Positions 25,947 to 37,278 of a stretch of 64,000 nt of DNA are shown here, one piece after another. This DNA comes from Datnioides undecimradiatus (lineage: Eukaryota > Chordata > Actinopteri > Lobotiformes > Datnioididae). Each line of letters begins with the position of its first letter. Position 1 is the first letter of the stretch. The position numbers and the translations under genes are program-made. The stretch is from the NCBI GenBank assembly GCA_008933995.1, contig WARS01000048.1, forward strand, positions 6,668,938 through 6,732,937, in the 5' to 3' direction. The notes beneath the pieces are model-generated. The model was not told the DNA's origin. It worked only from the letters and a program-made list of their open reading frames with translations, and did no database searches.

Positions 25947-26489
25947 CGTGACAGTTCAGATGGACTACAGCTACACTGCCAAGGAGAGAAAATAAGACGG
26001 GAAACGTGTCACTCCACAGTTGTTAGCTTTGTTAGCCACCCGGCTAAGCAGCTAACCGGTTGGACTTAAACAGTTGACAAACAGCGTTAAAAACATTAGG
26101 TTTTCTACACACGCAGCTCTAAAAGAGTCTCTGCATCAAAGACATATAATGCCAACAGTTTAAAATACTGTAAAATGGTAGATATTTACACTTTGACAGA
26201 TGCTACACTCCGCGGCATGCACATATGACTGACATCACAAACCGGAACAAGGTCCGTGCCCGTGAAAGGTCCGGGTGAAACAAGTCGCTGTAGCACACAG
26301 TTTCCTTTTCTCACGTATGTGTCTCGCTCACATCAACCAGGAAGCGTACCATGGCTATTTCAGCACGAGTATAGTATTAAAAAGCAACAATATGTCCAGT
26401 GAGAGGTAACGATAGCTGCTTTTTAACAGCCGGATATTTACGACGTGTGTCGATACCGCAGCTCGGTCAGTTATTAGATCATAGCGAAC
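25947..26489. promoter_or_regulatory. Shared bidirectional promoter region of drg2 and gfer
   Basis: Only 543 bp separate the two divergent start codons. The stretch holds CpG-containing segments around 26200-26300 and 26440-26480, with no ORF and no TATA box placed convincingly for either gene. Both genes are housekeeping, so a shared promoter is likely. That is inference from position. Confidence 0.6.
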
Positions 26490-27862
26490 ATGGCTGCGCC
26501 CACAGGATCGAGTGGAGCACAAACCTCCAGCCCGCCAGCCGGGTTTGAAGGTTTTCCGTTCGCAGTGTCCGGTAAACCAGCGGAGGACAGTCCGGGCAAA
26601 GAACAGCAGCAGAGCGGGGACGTGAAGAAGAAGCCATGCAGGGCTTGTACGGACTTCAAGTCGTGGATGAAAGTCCAGAAGAAACAGGCGGCAGCTGCTG
26701 CACAGGTGACATGAGGTCAAGGCTGTTTGACAGGTTTATGGAGACTCTGTTGGATTATTACTTTTATAATAAAGTTTGCCTGGACTAAAAATTTTTAGGT
26801 ATTTTTTTTAATTATTAAGTTTTGTTCTCCCTATAGCTTTATTAGAAAGTTTGCTGTCCCATGGTTGTGAAATTGGGTTTCATCCTCTAATGCCTGGGTG
26901 CCAGTGTTCAGAGATAAAATGTCCCCACACCTGATCCAAGGCTCCTAATATCTTTACAGTTATTTGATACTAATCTCCAAGGGACAGATTATCTTGTTTT
27001 TGCTACGGTACAGGACCTGGCTGATCGCTAAAACTGCAGCTGCACATTCAGTGCTATCCTGGCTTCTCAGTGTGTTGCTCTATAATTGTTTAAATACTCC
27101 TGTCTTTATGATTCTCCAGGAGGCCCGAGCTGCTGAGTCAGAGCCACAACCGGACCCACAGTGTCCACTGGACAGGGAGGAGTTAGGGCGCAACACCTGG
27201 TCCTTCCTGCACACCATGGCAGCATATTACCCTGATAATCCATCTCCCACCCAGCAGCAAGAGATGGGGCAGTTTATAAACCTTTTCTCTAAGTTCTTCC
27301 CCTGCGACGAGTGTGCAGAGGATCTCAGGAGCAGGTCAGACCAAAGTGTTGTTTTTAGAACCTGCATCCAGGTGCACGTGAGGTCTTGTAGGACCTTAAC
27401 TTGATATGTGTGAGGTTCATGCTGAGACATTTATAGTGATTTTGTGGTGCTTTACTTGTTCAGCTGCAAATCAAATAAAAATAACTGTTTTTGTTCAAAA
27501 ATATATTTGTGTCCTCCAGGCAACGTTTTAGTCAAAGTCACAGCACCAGCACCTGTGTTAAAAATGCAGAGCTGCAGCTGTTTAGCTAGTTTATCATTGG
27601 ATTTGGCACAAGAAGGAAAACAGATGTGCAGATGTCACATATCCTCATTTTTAAAATGAAGGGCAAGCAATTTCTAAATACACAGTTTCCTCTCAACAGA
27701 CTGAAAACCAATCAGCCGGACACCAGGAGTCGCCATGCTCTTTCTCAGTGGTTCTGTCATATCCATAATGACATCAACGTCCGGCTGGGCAAGCCTGAGT
27801 TCGACTGCTCCCGCGTGGACGAGAGGTGGAAAGACGGATGGAAAGACGGCTCGTGTGACTGA
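26490..27862 (+). CDS. gfer: FAD-linked sulfhydryl oxidase ALR (augmenter of liver regeneration)
   Basis: Oxidises the import receptor Mia40/CHCHD4 in the mitochondrial intermembrane space and passes electrons through FAD to cytochrome c. Three exons, 26490-26705, 27120-27334 and 27700-27862, give 197 residues (human 205). Residues 1-72 are a variable Ala/Gln/Lys-rich leader with the shuttle motif CRAC at 50-53. The Erv/ALR domain follows, starting near [14 protein letters not shown]. The active-site motif is CDEC at 134-137, and the FAD-contacting signature is [10 protein letters not shown]. It ends [14 protein letters not shown], very close to human. The splice junctions keep frame (phase 0, then 2). 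Two cysteines present in the human sequence around NHPDTRTRAC are absent here. Confidence 0.97.
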
Positions 27863-28023
27863 GTCCGTGCAAAACTTTTTTTTCCAGTGGAAACAACCAG
27901 AAGCGGAGCTCATATATCTCTTGTGGAGGAACTGTCTGTGAAGGGAGAGATGAGAGTGATGTGGTACATTTCAAAAGGCTTTTCTTGTTTTGTCGTCAGT
28001 TAGTCAAACCAATATTATCTGGT

Positions 28024-28029
28024 AATAAA
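28024..28029 (+). terminator. gfer polyadenylation signal
   Basis: AATAAA about 160 bases after the gfer stop codon. Confidence 0.75.
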
Positions 28030-30470
28030 ATGAAAGATGAAAAAGTATTCTTCTCTGTTTCTCAGATCAGTAACTTGTTTTGTTGAAGTGGTAAATTTAA
28101 CCATCAAAATGTCATTTCCTGGTCTCTTATACAATGTTTTAAACCAGTACAACACTAATAGTCTTGTTGTGTAGGAAATAATTATTACACTATTCTGATT
28201 ATGTTGGCTTTCACTCACAGAACACTTTGAAGTATAATATGTCAGAAACACGGAGATACACTGTATTTTACAAAGATGATTACAGAATGCTTTTTCATTG
28301 CAATACCATACTCAGTGTGTGTGTGTGTGTGTAGTAGAGTGGTCTGTCTGCGGGTTTTGATAATTTATTTGCAGAATTTAGTGCTGAAATCGGTAATTGT
28401 GTCACTCTAATAAGAAATTGATTTAGTCATTAAATTAAGTAAAAATGCCCCCATTGTATTATTGCAATTTCTTAAAAGTGACCATGTGTTTACATTTCTA
28501 TATTACATGTTAACTTTGAGCCGCTTTGGGCTCCGAAAGCATAATATCAACATTTGTGGTTATTTTTTCACATTTTACAGAACAAAGCAATAAATATTTA
28601 TTAAATTAGTAGATTAAAAGGTATCTGCAGGGTTCTTTGAGGCCAGAATCTGTTAGTGTGTTATTAATAAACCCTCTACTCATTAAAACGTTATTTAAGG
28701 CAGCAAGACAGGTTAGACACACACCTGTGCACAGTCAAGTGCTCCACACCTAATGTGTGTTTTACTGTTAGCATGACCTTATAAAGGGTTTTGTGTTAAT
28801 CTACGTAAATCCTCAATTCCTATTTTTTTTCCTTTACAGTCAGTACGTTTATCTCCTCTAAGCAACATTACTGTTAAAAGCATGTATTTTCAGGTACATG
28901 TGACTGACCTCTAGTGGTGTGAGCTATGTGTGCACGACCTTGCCCGACAACAGCTTCAGTTTGACACTTAAACAACAAAACACGTTTTAAAGTAGCAAGT
29001 GTACAGGTCTACTTTATCACTGAAGTATTAGCTACTGAGCAGCAGACAGTGGGAATAATCCGCTTTTTTCACTCATAGATAATCTCATATACCATTAAGA
29101 ATTGTATTGAATTTATTATATGGTGGTAATATTAATAATTGTATTAATGTATCAGGCAGTCATATGAAGTTCATTTGATCTGACGTGAAACGGTTTAGTG
29201 TTGAGCTCAATGGTCATTGTCGAGACCACTGTAAATTGATGAACATGGCATGATAAGTGACATGTGACTATACTTGATTGTGGTATTTGGCATGGCGACA
29301 TCATCATGAGACTTTTCTACATTTCATTTTTCAAAACTTAGCAAATGTGTCTGTGACTGATTTTTCACTCAGTATATTGTTTGTAGCCTACAGTCCTTCA
29401 GGCTCATATTTAGATGGAATGCAGCCTTTTGTGAACTTTTATCACAGCTCCATGCCTGTCTGACAAGAGCTCACTGGGCTATATTTTCTGTTTAAGCTGA
29501 GGGGAGCTTTGGTGATATTTTATAGGCTGATCCAGAGAATCCCAGACTTGACACATTTAAAAAGCACCATCTGTGTTTTTCACTTCACTTGACTGAACTC
29601 GGTTGATGCATTCCCCACTTCTCCGTCTGTCAGTCTCTTAGTCGACACCTTTATTGTTCTTACTGGTACGCTGAGTTTGCTTATCTCATATGCAATACCT
29701 CTAATGCAAATTTCAACTGATAACTTTCTTTCCATTCATTTTTGGTGGGGAGCAGCATGATGACATCAGTATTTCATGCATTTAGATAAAAGACTTTTCC
29801 CTAAATGCATGCAGCACAAATTTTTCATCATCATTAAAATCTGCATTTCGTACAACACCCTGCATCCTTAGACGCTTGGTTCAGATAAGGGAAAACTCAC
29901 ATAAATCGATAATGCAGTTAATAATGCAGGACATGCCTTAAAGGGACACGCCACTGATTTTGCACTTGCAAAAATGTAGAAGTTCATTTCTCAGCCTGTG
30001 AAAACAGCCCTATGAAGCTGCTTGTGGCTCTGATGAGGCCCACACTAACATCTGGGTTGTTTGAGATTGGGCTTTAGATTATTATTTAACAGAAGATCAG
30101 CTTTAGACACAGGGACCTTGGAGTTTGAAATATGGGAATGTTTACATGGAGGTGCCATCAGTTTAGGTCCTCTGCTACTTCAGTTTTAATTGCTCTTTAA
30201 CATAAGAGCCCCCGGCTTCATCCCACTTAATCATTGCAATAGCAGTAATAGGCCTATATTAATGCCCCAACAAATGATTACCAACAGCAACCTTGTTCAT
30301 TGCTGCCCTCAACGGGGAGTCAAAGTTCTGTTTTGCTTTATTTCTAAAGGAAACTGAATTACCAGCTAATTATAAAGGAAATAAAACAAAGCAGAACATT
30401 GAACATGATCTTAATATACACCTCAGATATAATGTATGTATATATTTGCATTGTAATATTAAACTCGGTC
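28030..30470. other. Intergenic gfer-syngr3
   Basis: About 2.4 kb of AT-rich sequence with a short GT tract near 28314 and no supportable ORF or RNA gene. The base composition switches abruptly to CpG-rich at about 30470. Confidence 0.7.
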
Positions 30471-30645
30471 TGAATGGCCTATCACGACTCGGGCACGTCG
30501 GTCCATGCACGCCACTCCCCCGCGCGCCTCTGGGTGCGCGCGCGAGACACGTCCCTACAGCAGAGAGCAGCAGCGCATCCATCCTGCCGTGGAGCCGGGA
30601 GCGTGGAGCCGCGAGGAGCGCACAGAGAGAGCGAGAGAGAGAAAG
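30470..30645 (+). promoter_or_regulatory. CpG-rich promoter and 5' UTR of syngr3
   Basis: A CpG-dense segment including GCGCGCGCGAGACACG immediately precedes the start codon at 30646, within AT-rich surroundings. A purine run (GAGAGAGCGAGAGAGAG) leads into the ATG. Confidence 0.6.
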
Positions 30646-33600
30646 ATGGACGGAGTGGGATCGTTCGGAGCGGGCCGGACCGGGTCCACTATCGACCCGA
30701 TTGCCTTCGCCAAACAGCCGCAGACCATCCTCAGAGTGCTGTCCTGGGTGAGAGCGCGTTTTTTCTCTGGTACTGCTGTTTGCTCGTGGATGTGAGTGTG
30801 CGTGATTGTGTGTGTATGCGTATGTGTGTTTGTTGGGGGGGGGGTCCTCTCTGTTGTCGTTGCTGCGCGAGACCCGTGACGTGTTCTCACTGCAAATGCA
30901 GACCCCAGAAATCCAGCGATAATTGATAAGCGGGGTGTGTAGAATGGAGACCGCGGCGTGAATGTGTATCAGGGTGTATTTGTAGAGAAATGTGCCGTAC
31001 AGGGTGTAACCACGGCCTGGTGGTTGTCTGACACCCTGACCATGAAACTGATCTCACTACAGATGTTTTCTCTGAGGAAGAAGCTAACTGTTCTCATTTT
31101 TATTAATATTGTTTATTTACTAATAATTACAGCCAAAGATGTGCAGTTGACCGGACCAGGGTTGGGTTGAAAATGAGAAACATCTCTAACGTATTCACTG
31201 CTCAGCCTCCTCCGTCCTGATATTCATGACAACTATTATTATTTAAAAAACATAAATCTAAAATATAACATTATTATTTACCGCACATACTATCTTGTTT
31301 GTATTGCCAATTCTATTTCCAGCTAATGATTTTGCTGATTTACCCTAAACGGTCGTCGTCCGTCATCGCACCTGTGATTGGTTCGCGATCATCATTACGC
31401 ACGCAGGGCCACGGAGACTCGTCGTGCCCTGACGTTTGATGTAGCGTATCACCTTTGGGTGACACAGAGAAGGTCTTCTTCTGCCAGTGCAGGGATCTCG
31501 CACCGAGCATAGAGCCATCCAAGAGCGTGAAATGTGCATGAATATTGTCATCCTGACGGGTTTCTGCTTTCACGAGTTTATTATATTCACTGTATTAAAT
31601 GGTTGCGTACGGCCGGATAGACAGGATGTACTACTGAGCCTATTGCAAAGGTTTAGTACAAACAGCCCAAATCAATCGTTTTTAAAACAGACTAATGTGC
31701 TTCAAAGCTTAATTGTCCATATCCCCATGGCAGCTGAATACCTTCCACATGTAATGTCACATCACATTTTGATATTCATCTGTGCAGATGCGATCAGTGG
31801 TGAGTACTCAGATCGTACACTTGCTAATACAACAATGTAAAAATACGTCATTACAGTAAAGATCTCACAATGCTACTGGAGAGAAAGTAAAATGTACTGA
31901 GAGCACAGTATGTGTACTTATGCCTGTTTTACTGAAACATGACTATATAATTTTACTATATTGTTGGTACTGATGCAACTATGTATAAAAACACATTTAT
32001 TGCTGTAAAAGCATTTTAAAAATATTTTTGTACTTTTATGAAGTTTAATCCAGCGGTTTCTCATCTTGGGGTCAAAACTATCACAGTAGTATAAAATAAT
32101 CTAAATAGTGTAAAGTACAGTACAATTTCATAAAACTGTCAGTTGTGAGGATATGTGGTTTCTGGAATCACTCTCACTTTCTTAACTAGTTCTTTTTCTA
32201 TTGCTGCCAAAGCCACTGCTCTCTCCAACTTGACATACATATGGTGCAAATCAAAATAGAGAGCAGATGAAGCACGTACTGTGGAAGTGAGTGAATTACA
32301 CAAATTTATCAAATATGACAAGTTGAAATATTCAAGATTTGGATTTTCACCTAACTGGGCTAAAAAGTTCTTCATACCAAGTCTCTGTAGATATGTTGTC
32401 AAAACCATAGTGCAAAAGCAGTGGAAGGTTGCATTTGGAGATGCGGCCTTCGATTCATATAAGCAGCTTTATCATGCTGATTCACTAAAAGCACCTGAGC
32501 GTCTATCTGCTCAGATTATAGCCGCACATGTGATTAGTTTAAAATGCAGGCCCGACATTATCCCATTGTGTGCCCCTCTACAAATCATATGACCCAAACC
32601 CCCCAAGTGTGTCTGCCTGTGTGTGTGTGTGCGTGTGCGTGTGTGTGTCACATGGCCCTATTCTGCCACTGAGTGCTAGTCAGCTGATCAGCGCCAGTGT
32701 GTGAGTCCAGGACAGAAGCAGGAAGAAATACAGACAATCAACAACAGATCCGACCGCAAGAGGAGAGTTATTCATTTAAATTAAATACACAACAAAAAAA
32801 ATCCACTAGTAACCTTTATCACACTTCCGCTTTTGGTGACCACACTGCCTCAGGACTATGTGATTCTTAAGGGGAAGTGAAGCATCCACCTCTTCAGTCA
32901 GTCAGAGAGAAAGAGAGGAAATTAGGTTAATGCCTTTGGTTTGAGCACGCTCAAAGAGATGCTCTGCTGCCACAGCCCTGTTTCCACTGAGCCTGCAACA
33001 ATGTTTGTGTGAGCGAGACAGGATGAGAATGAGAAAGATGAATGTTTACTAAATTATTTGCATCTTCTTTCGTCTTTACTGCATCTTCTCCTCCCCATCT
33101 CTCACTTTCTTCACTTTCTCCCTTACCTCATCCTCCTCTTGCGTCCTCCCCCGTTTCCACAGATATTTTCCCTGGTGGTCTTTGCCTCCATTGTGAACGA
33201 GGGTTATGTTAACATGGGCAGCGAGCGTCTCCACTGTGTCTTCAACAAGAACGCAGACGCCTGCAACTACGGTGTGTTCGTGGGCCTGGTGGGACTCCTG
33301 GCGTGCTCCTTCTTCTTCCTGCTCGACTACAAGTTCTCCTCCATCAGCTCTGTGAAAGACAGGAAGAAGGCTATAATGCTTGAGATCGGCTTTTCGGGTG
33401 AGGAGCCAATCATGGGCAGAGGTGGCAGATTTATTGTGTAGTTTCTAACATAGCTCTTACAGCTTCCCAGGAGTCTGGAAGTACAAGACACAACATCTGC
33501 AGTTTGAATGTTTCATAGTTAGACATAGTTAGACTAATTTGTGAAGTGATAGAGTATAAATGGTATTTTTTAATGGCTGGGTTTCCCCCGAAATGCCAAA

Positions 33601-35706
33601 AATGTAGCCTAACTAGATCTGTTTCTTTCTTTCATGACTGCTTTCTTCTACTAGGAGACATGAAGAGAAATGAAACCTGTAGAGCTACATTAAAGGTAGC
33701 TGAGAAATCAGAGTATTTCAATTTCTAAAGGGAACAAAGAGCTAAGGTTAAGGATCTGAGAAATCAACACCTGCATGCGGTGTTTCACGTGTAAACAAAC
33801 TTATGAAGTACCTTTTTTTCCTGCTGGTTTCTTACAGGTTTCTGGACCTTCCTGTACTTTGTGAGTTTTTGCTTCCTGGCCAATCAGTGGTCTCGGACCA
33901 CGCCTGATGAGCTGCCACTCAACCAGGGGGCAGATGCAGCTCGAGCTGCAATCGCCTTCTCTTTCTTCTCTATAATCACCTGGGTGAGAACATGCGACTA
34001 TACAGACACACACGAGACAGTGCAAGGACATGCAACACGTTTACACAGTAACACAACATTAAGGCTTGGCTTTATCCTGTTGCATGATTTCTGGATGATC
34101 AGTCTTTACATGTTAAGGTTTGAAAAGGCTCAACAGACCGTAAGTTGAGTTAGAGGTGTTATAGTTGTTATTGTTGCAGAACAAAGATAGCCTGCATACA
34201 ACCAATCAATCAGATCACTAACATGTGATTCACTCATTGTATTTAGATTTTTCCTTCAGGATTGCAGAAAACGCACACAGCTGCTGAATAACATTATGAG
34301 ACACTGAAGGTGGAGCCATGAAAAGCCCCATCCCACCTAACAGCAAAAACAACCCCATGCTCAGTATTTTTACATATTTTTGAACCACATCTGGCAGGTC
34401 GACCCAGGTCAACTTACAGATAATGTTGCTGGTTTCAGACTGCACCAGATTTAAATCTTTATAAGTAGAGAAGCAGTTTTTACAGAACCGCAAAGAGTAA
34501 CCATGATTAGCACATCCACACTTTTGACCGAGCTTTCCAAAGAGAAAACTTAATAACACCTCAATGAGAGGCTCTACATTAGAGGCACCCTAACCAGTTG
34601 GGCCCCTGCACTCATGCCTGTAGGCCCCTTTGATTATCCATCCATGACCTAAACTATTGACAGTAATCCGTTTCTGCCTAAATTGAAGGGGGAAAACTAG
34701 TCAAGCATCTGCTGAACGATGCTTTATATATATATTTATGTCATGGATCTGTGGTTGTGCTGCTTAATTTTGATTCCCATTTTCTGATATTGTTAAGAAG
34801 AGTTTGGTATTTGGGGAAATATATGAATGAATAAAAGAATTTGCTTTTTGGAGAAGAGTAACATAGGGAGGCTGATTTGCAACAACTTACATATTTGTCT
34901 GTTAGATAAAAAGCTATAGCTGCAGTTGAGCCTAACTTAGCAAAAAACAAGGCCGAACAGCTAGCCTGTTCAAAAGATAACGTAATCTGCTTATTGGCTC
35001 CTCTGAAGCTCTGAAGCTTATAATTGAACATCTAATTTGGTTAATTCGCACAAAAGAAAAATAAGGAAGTGAAATAACCACAGTTAGTCATTGTACATGG
35101 TGTTATGTGTGGCTATTTCATGGCTGAGAGCAGTATTTTGGCATCTCTGTTGGTTGCCAAGTAGCTAGCGATGTCAGGTTAGGGTTAGGATTTTGATACC
35201 TTTGGAGAGAGCCAAGCTAGCATGTGTGTATTCAGTCTTTATGCAAAGCTACCCAGACCTGAGGTCTCATAATAAATCAGCAGATATAAGTGTGGCGTCA
35301 ATTTTCTCAACTAACTCCCCGACAGTGTGATAGTTAGCATGTACTCAAAATTATTTTTCTTTTTGACAAACCAAGACAACATTATTTATATTGAAGCAAT
35401 TACATACATACATACCTAGATTTGTTTATATATATATATATATATTTTCGGATATGTTTCCTCCCTCTCATTCCCCCCTCGATGCCCCTGTAGGCTGGTC
35501 TAACGGTGCGTGCGGTCCAAAAGTATCTGCTTGGCACAGACATGTCTCTGTTCACCACGGAGCACATGGACGGCGGTGCGCCCACCCAGCCATATCCCTC
35601 CAATTCACCAGGAGGCGGCACCACCACTGAGACCACAGAGACCTACCAGAGCCCGCCATTCACCGAGAACAACGCAGCACCTACATACCAGGTTCCCATT
35701 TACTAG
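30646..35706 (+). CDS. syngr3: Synaptogyrin-3
   Basis: Four-pass MARVEL-domain membrane protein of synaptic vesicles. In mammals it binds the dopamine transporter and tau. Four exons, 30646-30747, 33163-33397, 33838-33983 and 35494-35706, give 231 residues. The N-terminus SFGAGRTGSTIDPIAFAKQP matches the family. Helix 1 is IFSLVVFASIVNEGYV. A cysteine pair lies in the first loop (LHCVF and ACNYG). Helices 2, 3 and 4 are near VGLVGLLACSFFFLL, FWTFLYFVSFCFLAN and AAIAFSFFSIITW. The cytosolic tail has LLGTDMSLF and TETYQSPPF and ends YQVPIY, the synaptogyrin-3 tail signature. Neuronal expression is expected from the family, not seen here. Confidence 0.96.
31795..32045 (+). mobile_element. 5' fragment of the hAT-like family in syngr3 intron 1
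   Basis: Begins CAGTGGTGAGTACTCAGATC and continues with CTAATACAACAATGTAAAAA and AGTAAAATGTACTGAGAGCA, the left half of the family seen at 14122-14792. The right end is not recognisable, so the end coordinate is approximate. Confidence 0.6.
32130..32592. other. Coding-like block of unknown nature in syngr3 intron 1
   Basis: An open frame on the plus strand (to 32592) reads as ordinary protein sequence, for example FGDAAFDSYKQLYHADSL. The minus strand over 32139-32408 also has an 89-codon frame starting MVLTTYLQRLGMKNF. I recognise neither. There are no splice sites I would trust, and it lies directly beside a hAT-like fragment, so an old transposon or retro-copied remnant is the likeliest origin. 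Confidence 0.3.
32616..32650. repeat. GT/GC microsatellite in syngr3 intron 1
   Basis: A GT run interrupted by GC dinucleotides (GTGTGCGTGTGCGTGTG). Confidence 0.8.
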
Positions 35707-36907
35707 ATAAGACAGCCCAGATGGTGGACGAGGAAGGTCAGGAGAGGGACGAGAGGAAAGTGATAGAAAATTGCTTCCTGTGATGTTACACCTGCAGTTG
35801 TTTATGTGTTGATCTGGGCTGAAATTTTGTTAAATGAAAAAGGCCTCTCCTTCTTTGTTTCCTTCTCTCGTTCCCTTTCCTTCCTTAACATTCCAGCTTT
35901 ATCTGCACTTTTCTAGACCTCTTTGTTCAATTCAATTTCCTATGTGTGTCCTCACATTGAAGCAGATGAGAGAATTAGACAACAAGAGGAGGGAATGTTA
36001 AAGAAGAGGCCATGTTGCAGTATTAACATTATTTTGAAGAAGAAATAAAAGAGATGAAGGGATCAACAAGTGAGTGACTCCACCACAAAGCAGTATTAGA
36101 TTACTAAAAATAGTACAGAAGGCACTCACGCACAGCACCTTCATCTTATTCTTTTCATCAATTCAAGTGTCAAAGTCCCCTTTCATGCCAAAAAGTACGG
36201 GGAATGGTGGGTTTTTTTTTTGTTTTGGCTACAGTACAGTCTAGTCTTTCCTCCATCTTTCCCTGCTGCAGTTAAAGGTGATCATGTATATTGAATCTGC
36301 ATGTTTCCAAACTTAGAGATCAACTAAGTGCCATACTGTACTGTGTGTCTCAGACAGTGACTTAATTTAGTAGATTTCCACATGCTGTAAAAACGACGAC
36401 AATGTTTTGTGACCAAGTGCAATATCTCACATTCTTATGTAGGTCTGTAGGTATATACTGTACTGTAGGTAGGCTAGTAACTGTCAGATTAGACCAGTTT
36501 TAGGCACTGTCTCAATCTCAGGCAAAGTTCCAAATTATAAGTGTTGACCTGACTTTGACTGAGGTTCCTTTGTGAAGGCATGGAAGTAACTATATATCTA
36601 ACAGATCCTGAGAAAACTTTTCATCCACAAAAGCTTGCTGACAGTTTAAATAAAATTAGTTTTGATCAAGAAGCTTTTAAATAGTCTTTTAAGTATTTGG
36701 TGTATGGTCTTCCTCGATGTTGTAGAATTATTATTTCAACAGATTTTAATGAAAAGCAGTGTCAAAATGCAAAATATTCCTCAAGTACATTGTCATGAAT
36801 CTGTATGGATCTGTTTTTTTCAGGTTGATCATGCTTAAGATTCACTGGGAAAACTTTAATCCACAGTGAATCCCTTTTCAGTCTTTAGTTTTATTTCTGT
36901 GCCAAGC

Positions 36908-37278
36908 ATGGATGGATTATTGAATGGGCCAACTGGGTAAAAAGGCCAAAAGGGTCACGGGGGCACTAGGCCAGAGTCTCTTTTTGAAGTGACTTAACTC
37001 TTCCTGTTGTAAAGTGATTTACATGACCAGAAAAAAGATGTAAACTGACTACGAAGAGACAAAACAACTACAAAAAGACACAAAACAACCAAAAAGAGAA
37101 ACAAAGCAAGTACAAAGAGACACAAAACAACTACAAAGGGACACAAAACAACTACCAAGAAACCCAAGGTGAGAACTTCACAGAGATATGGCCATCATTT
37201 GTAGTTTTGTGTCTCTTTCAGTCCAGGGGCCATTGACATGTCTGTGCCCAGGGGCCTGTTGACACATAATCCCTCCAT
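36908..37278. mobile_element. Element with inverted ends and an internal tandem array
   Basis: The left end ATGGATGGATTATTGAATGGGCC is imperfectly mirrored by the right end, which reads as CCATGGAGGGATTATG on the other strand. Inside, at about 37046-37165, about five units of roughly 20 bases resemble ACAAAACAACTACAAAGAG. A reverse copy of that motif (TTGTAGTTTTGTGTCTCTTT) lies at about 37199-37218. I recognise the unit as a common fish repeat; no transposase is present. Confidence 0.6.

Noticed and set aside
30293-30926. Overlapping plus-strand frames around the syngr3 start
   Set aside because: They are 5' UTR or intron readings in other frames. The frame starting at 30646 matches the synaptogyrin N-terminus.
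37046-37165. Evenly spaced direct repeats resembling a CRISPR array
   Set aside because: The units are contiguous with no unique spacers, and the genome is a vertebrate. It is a fish minisatellite within a mobile element.
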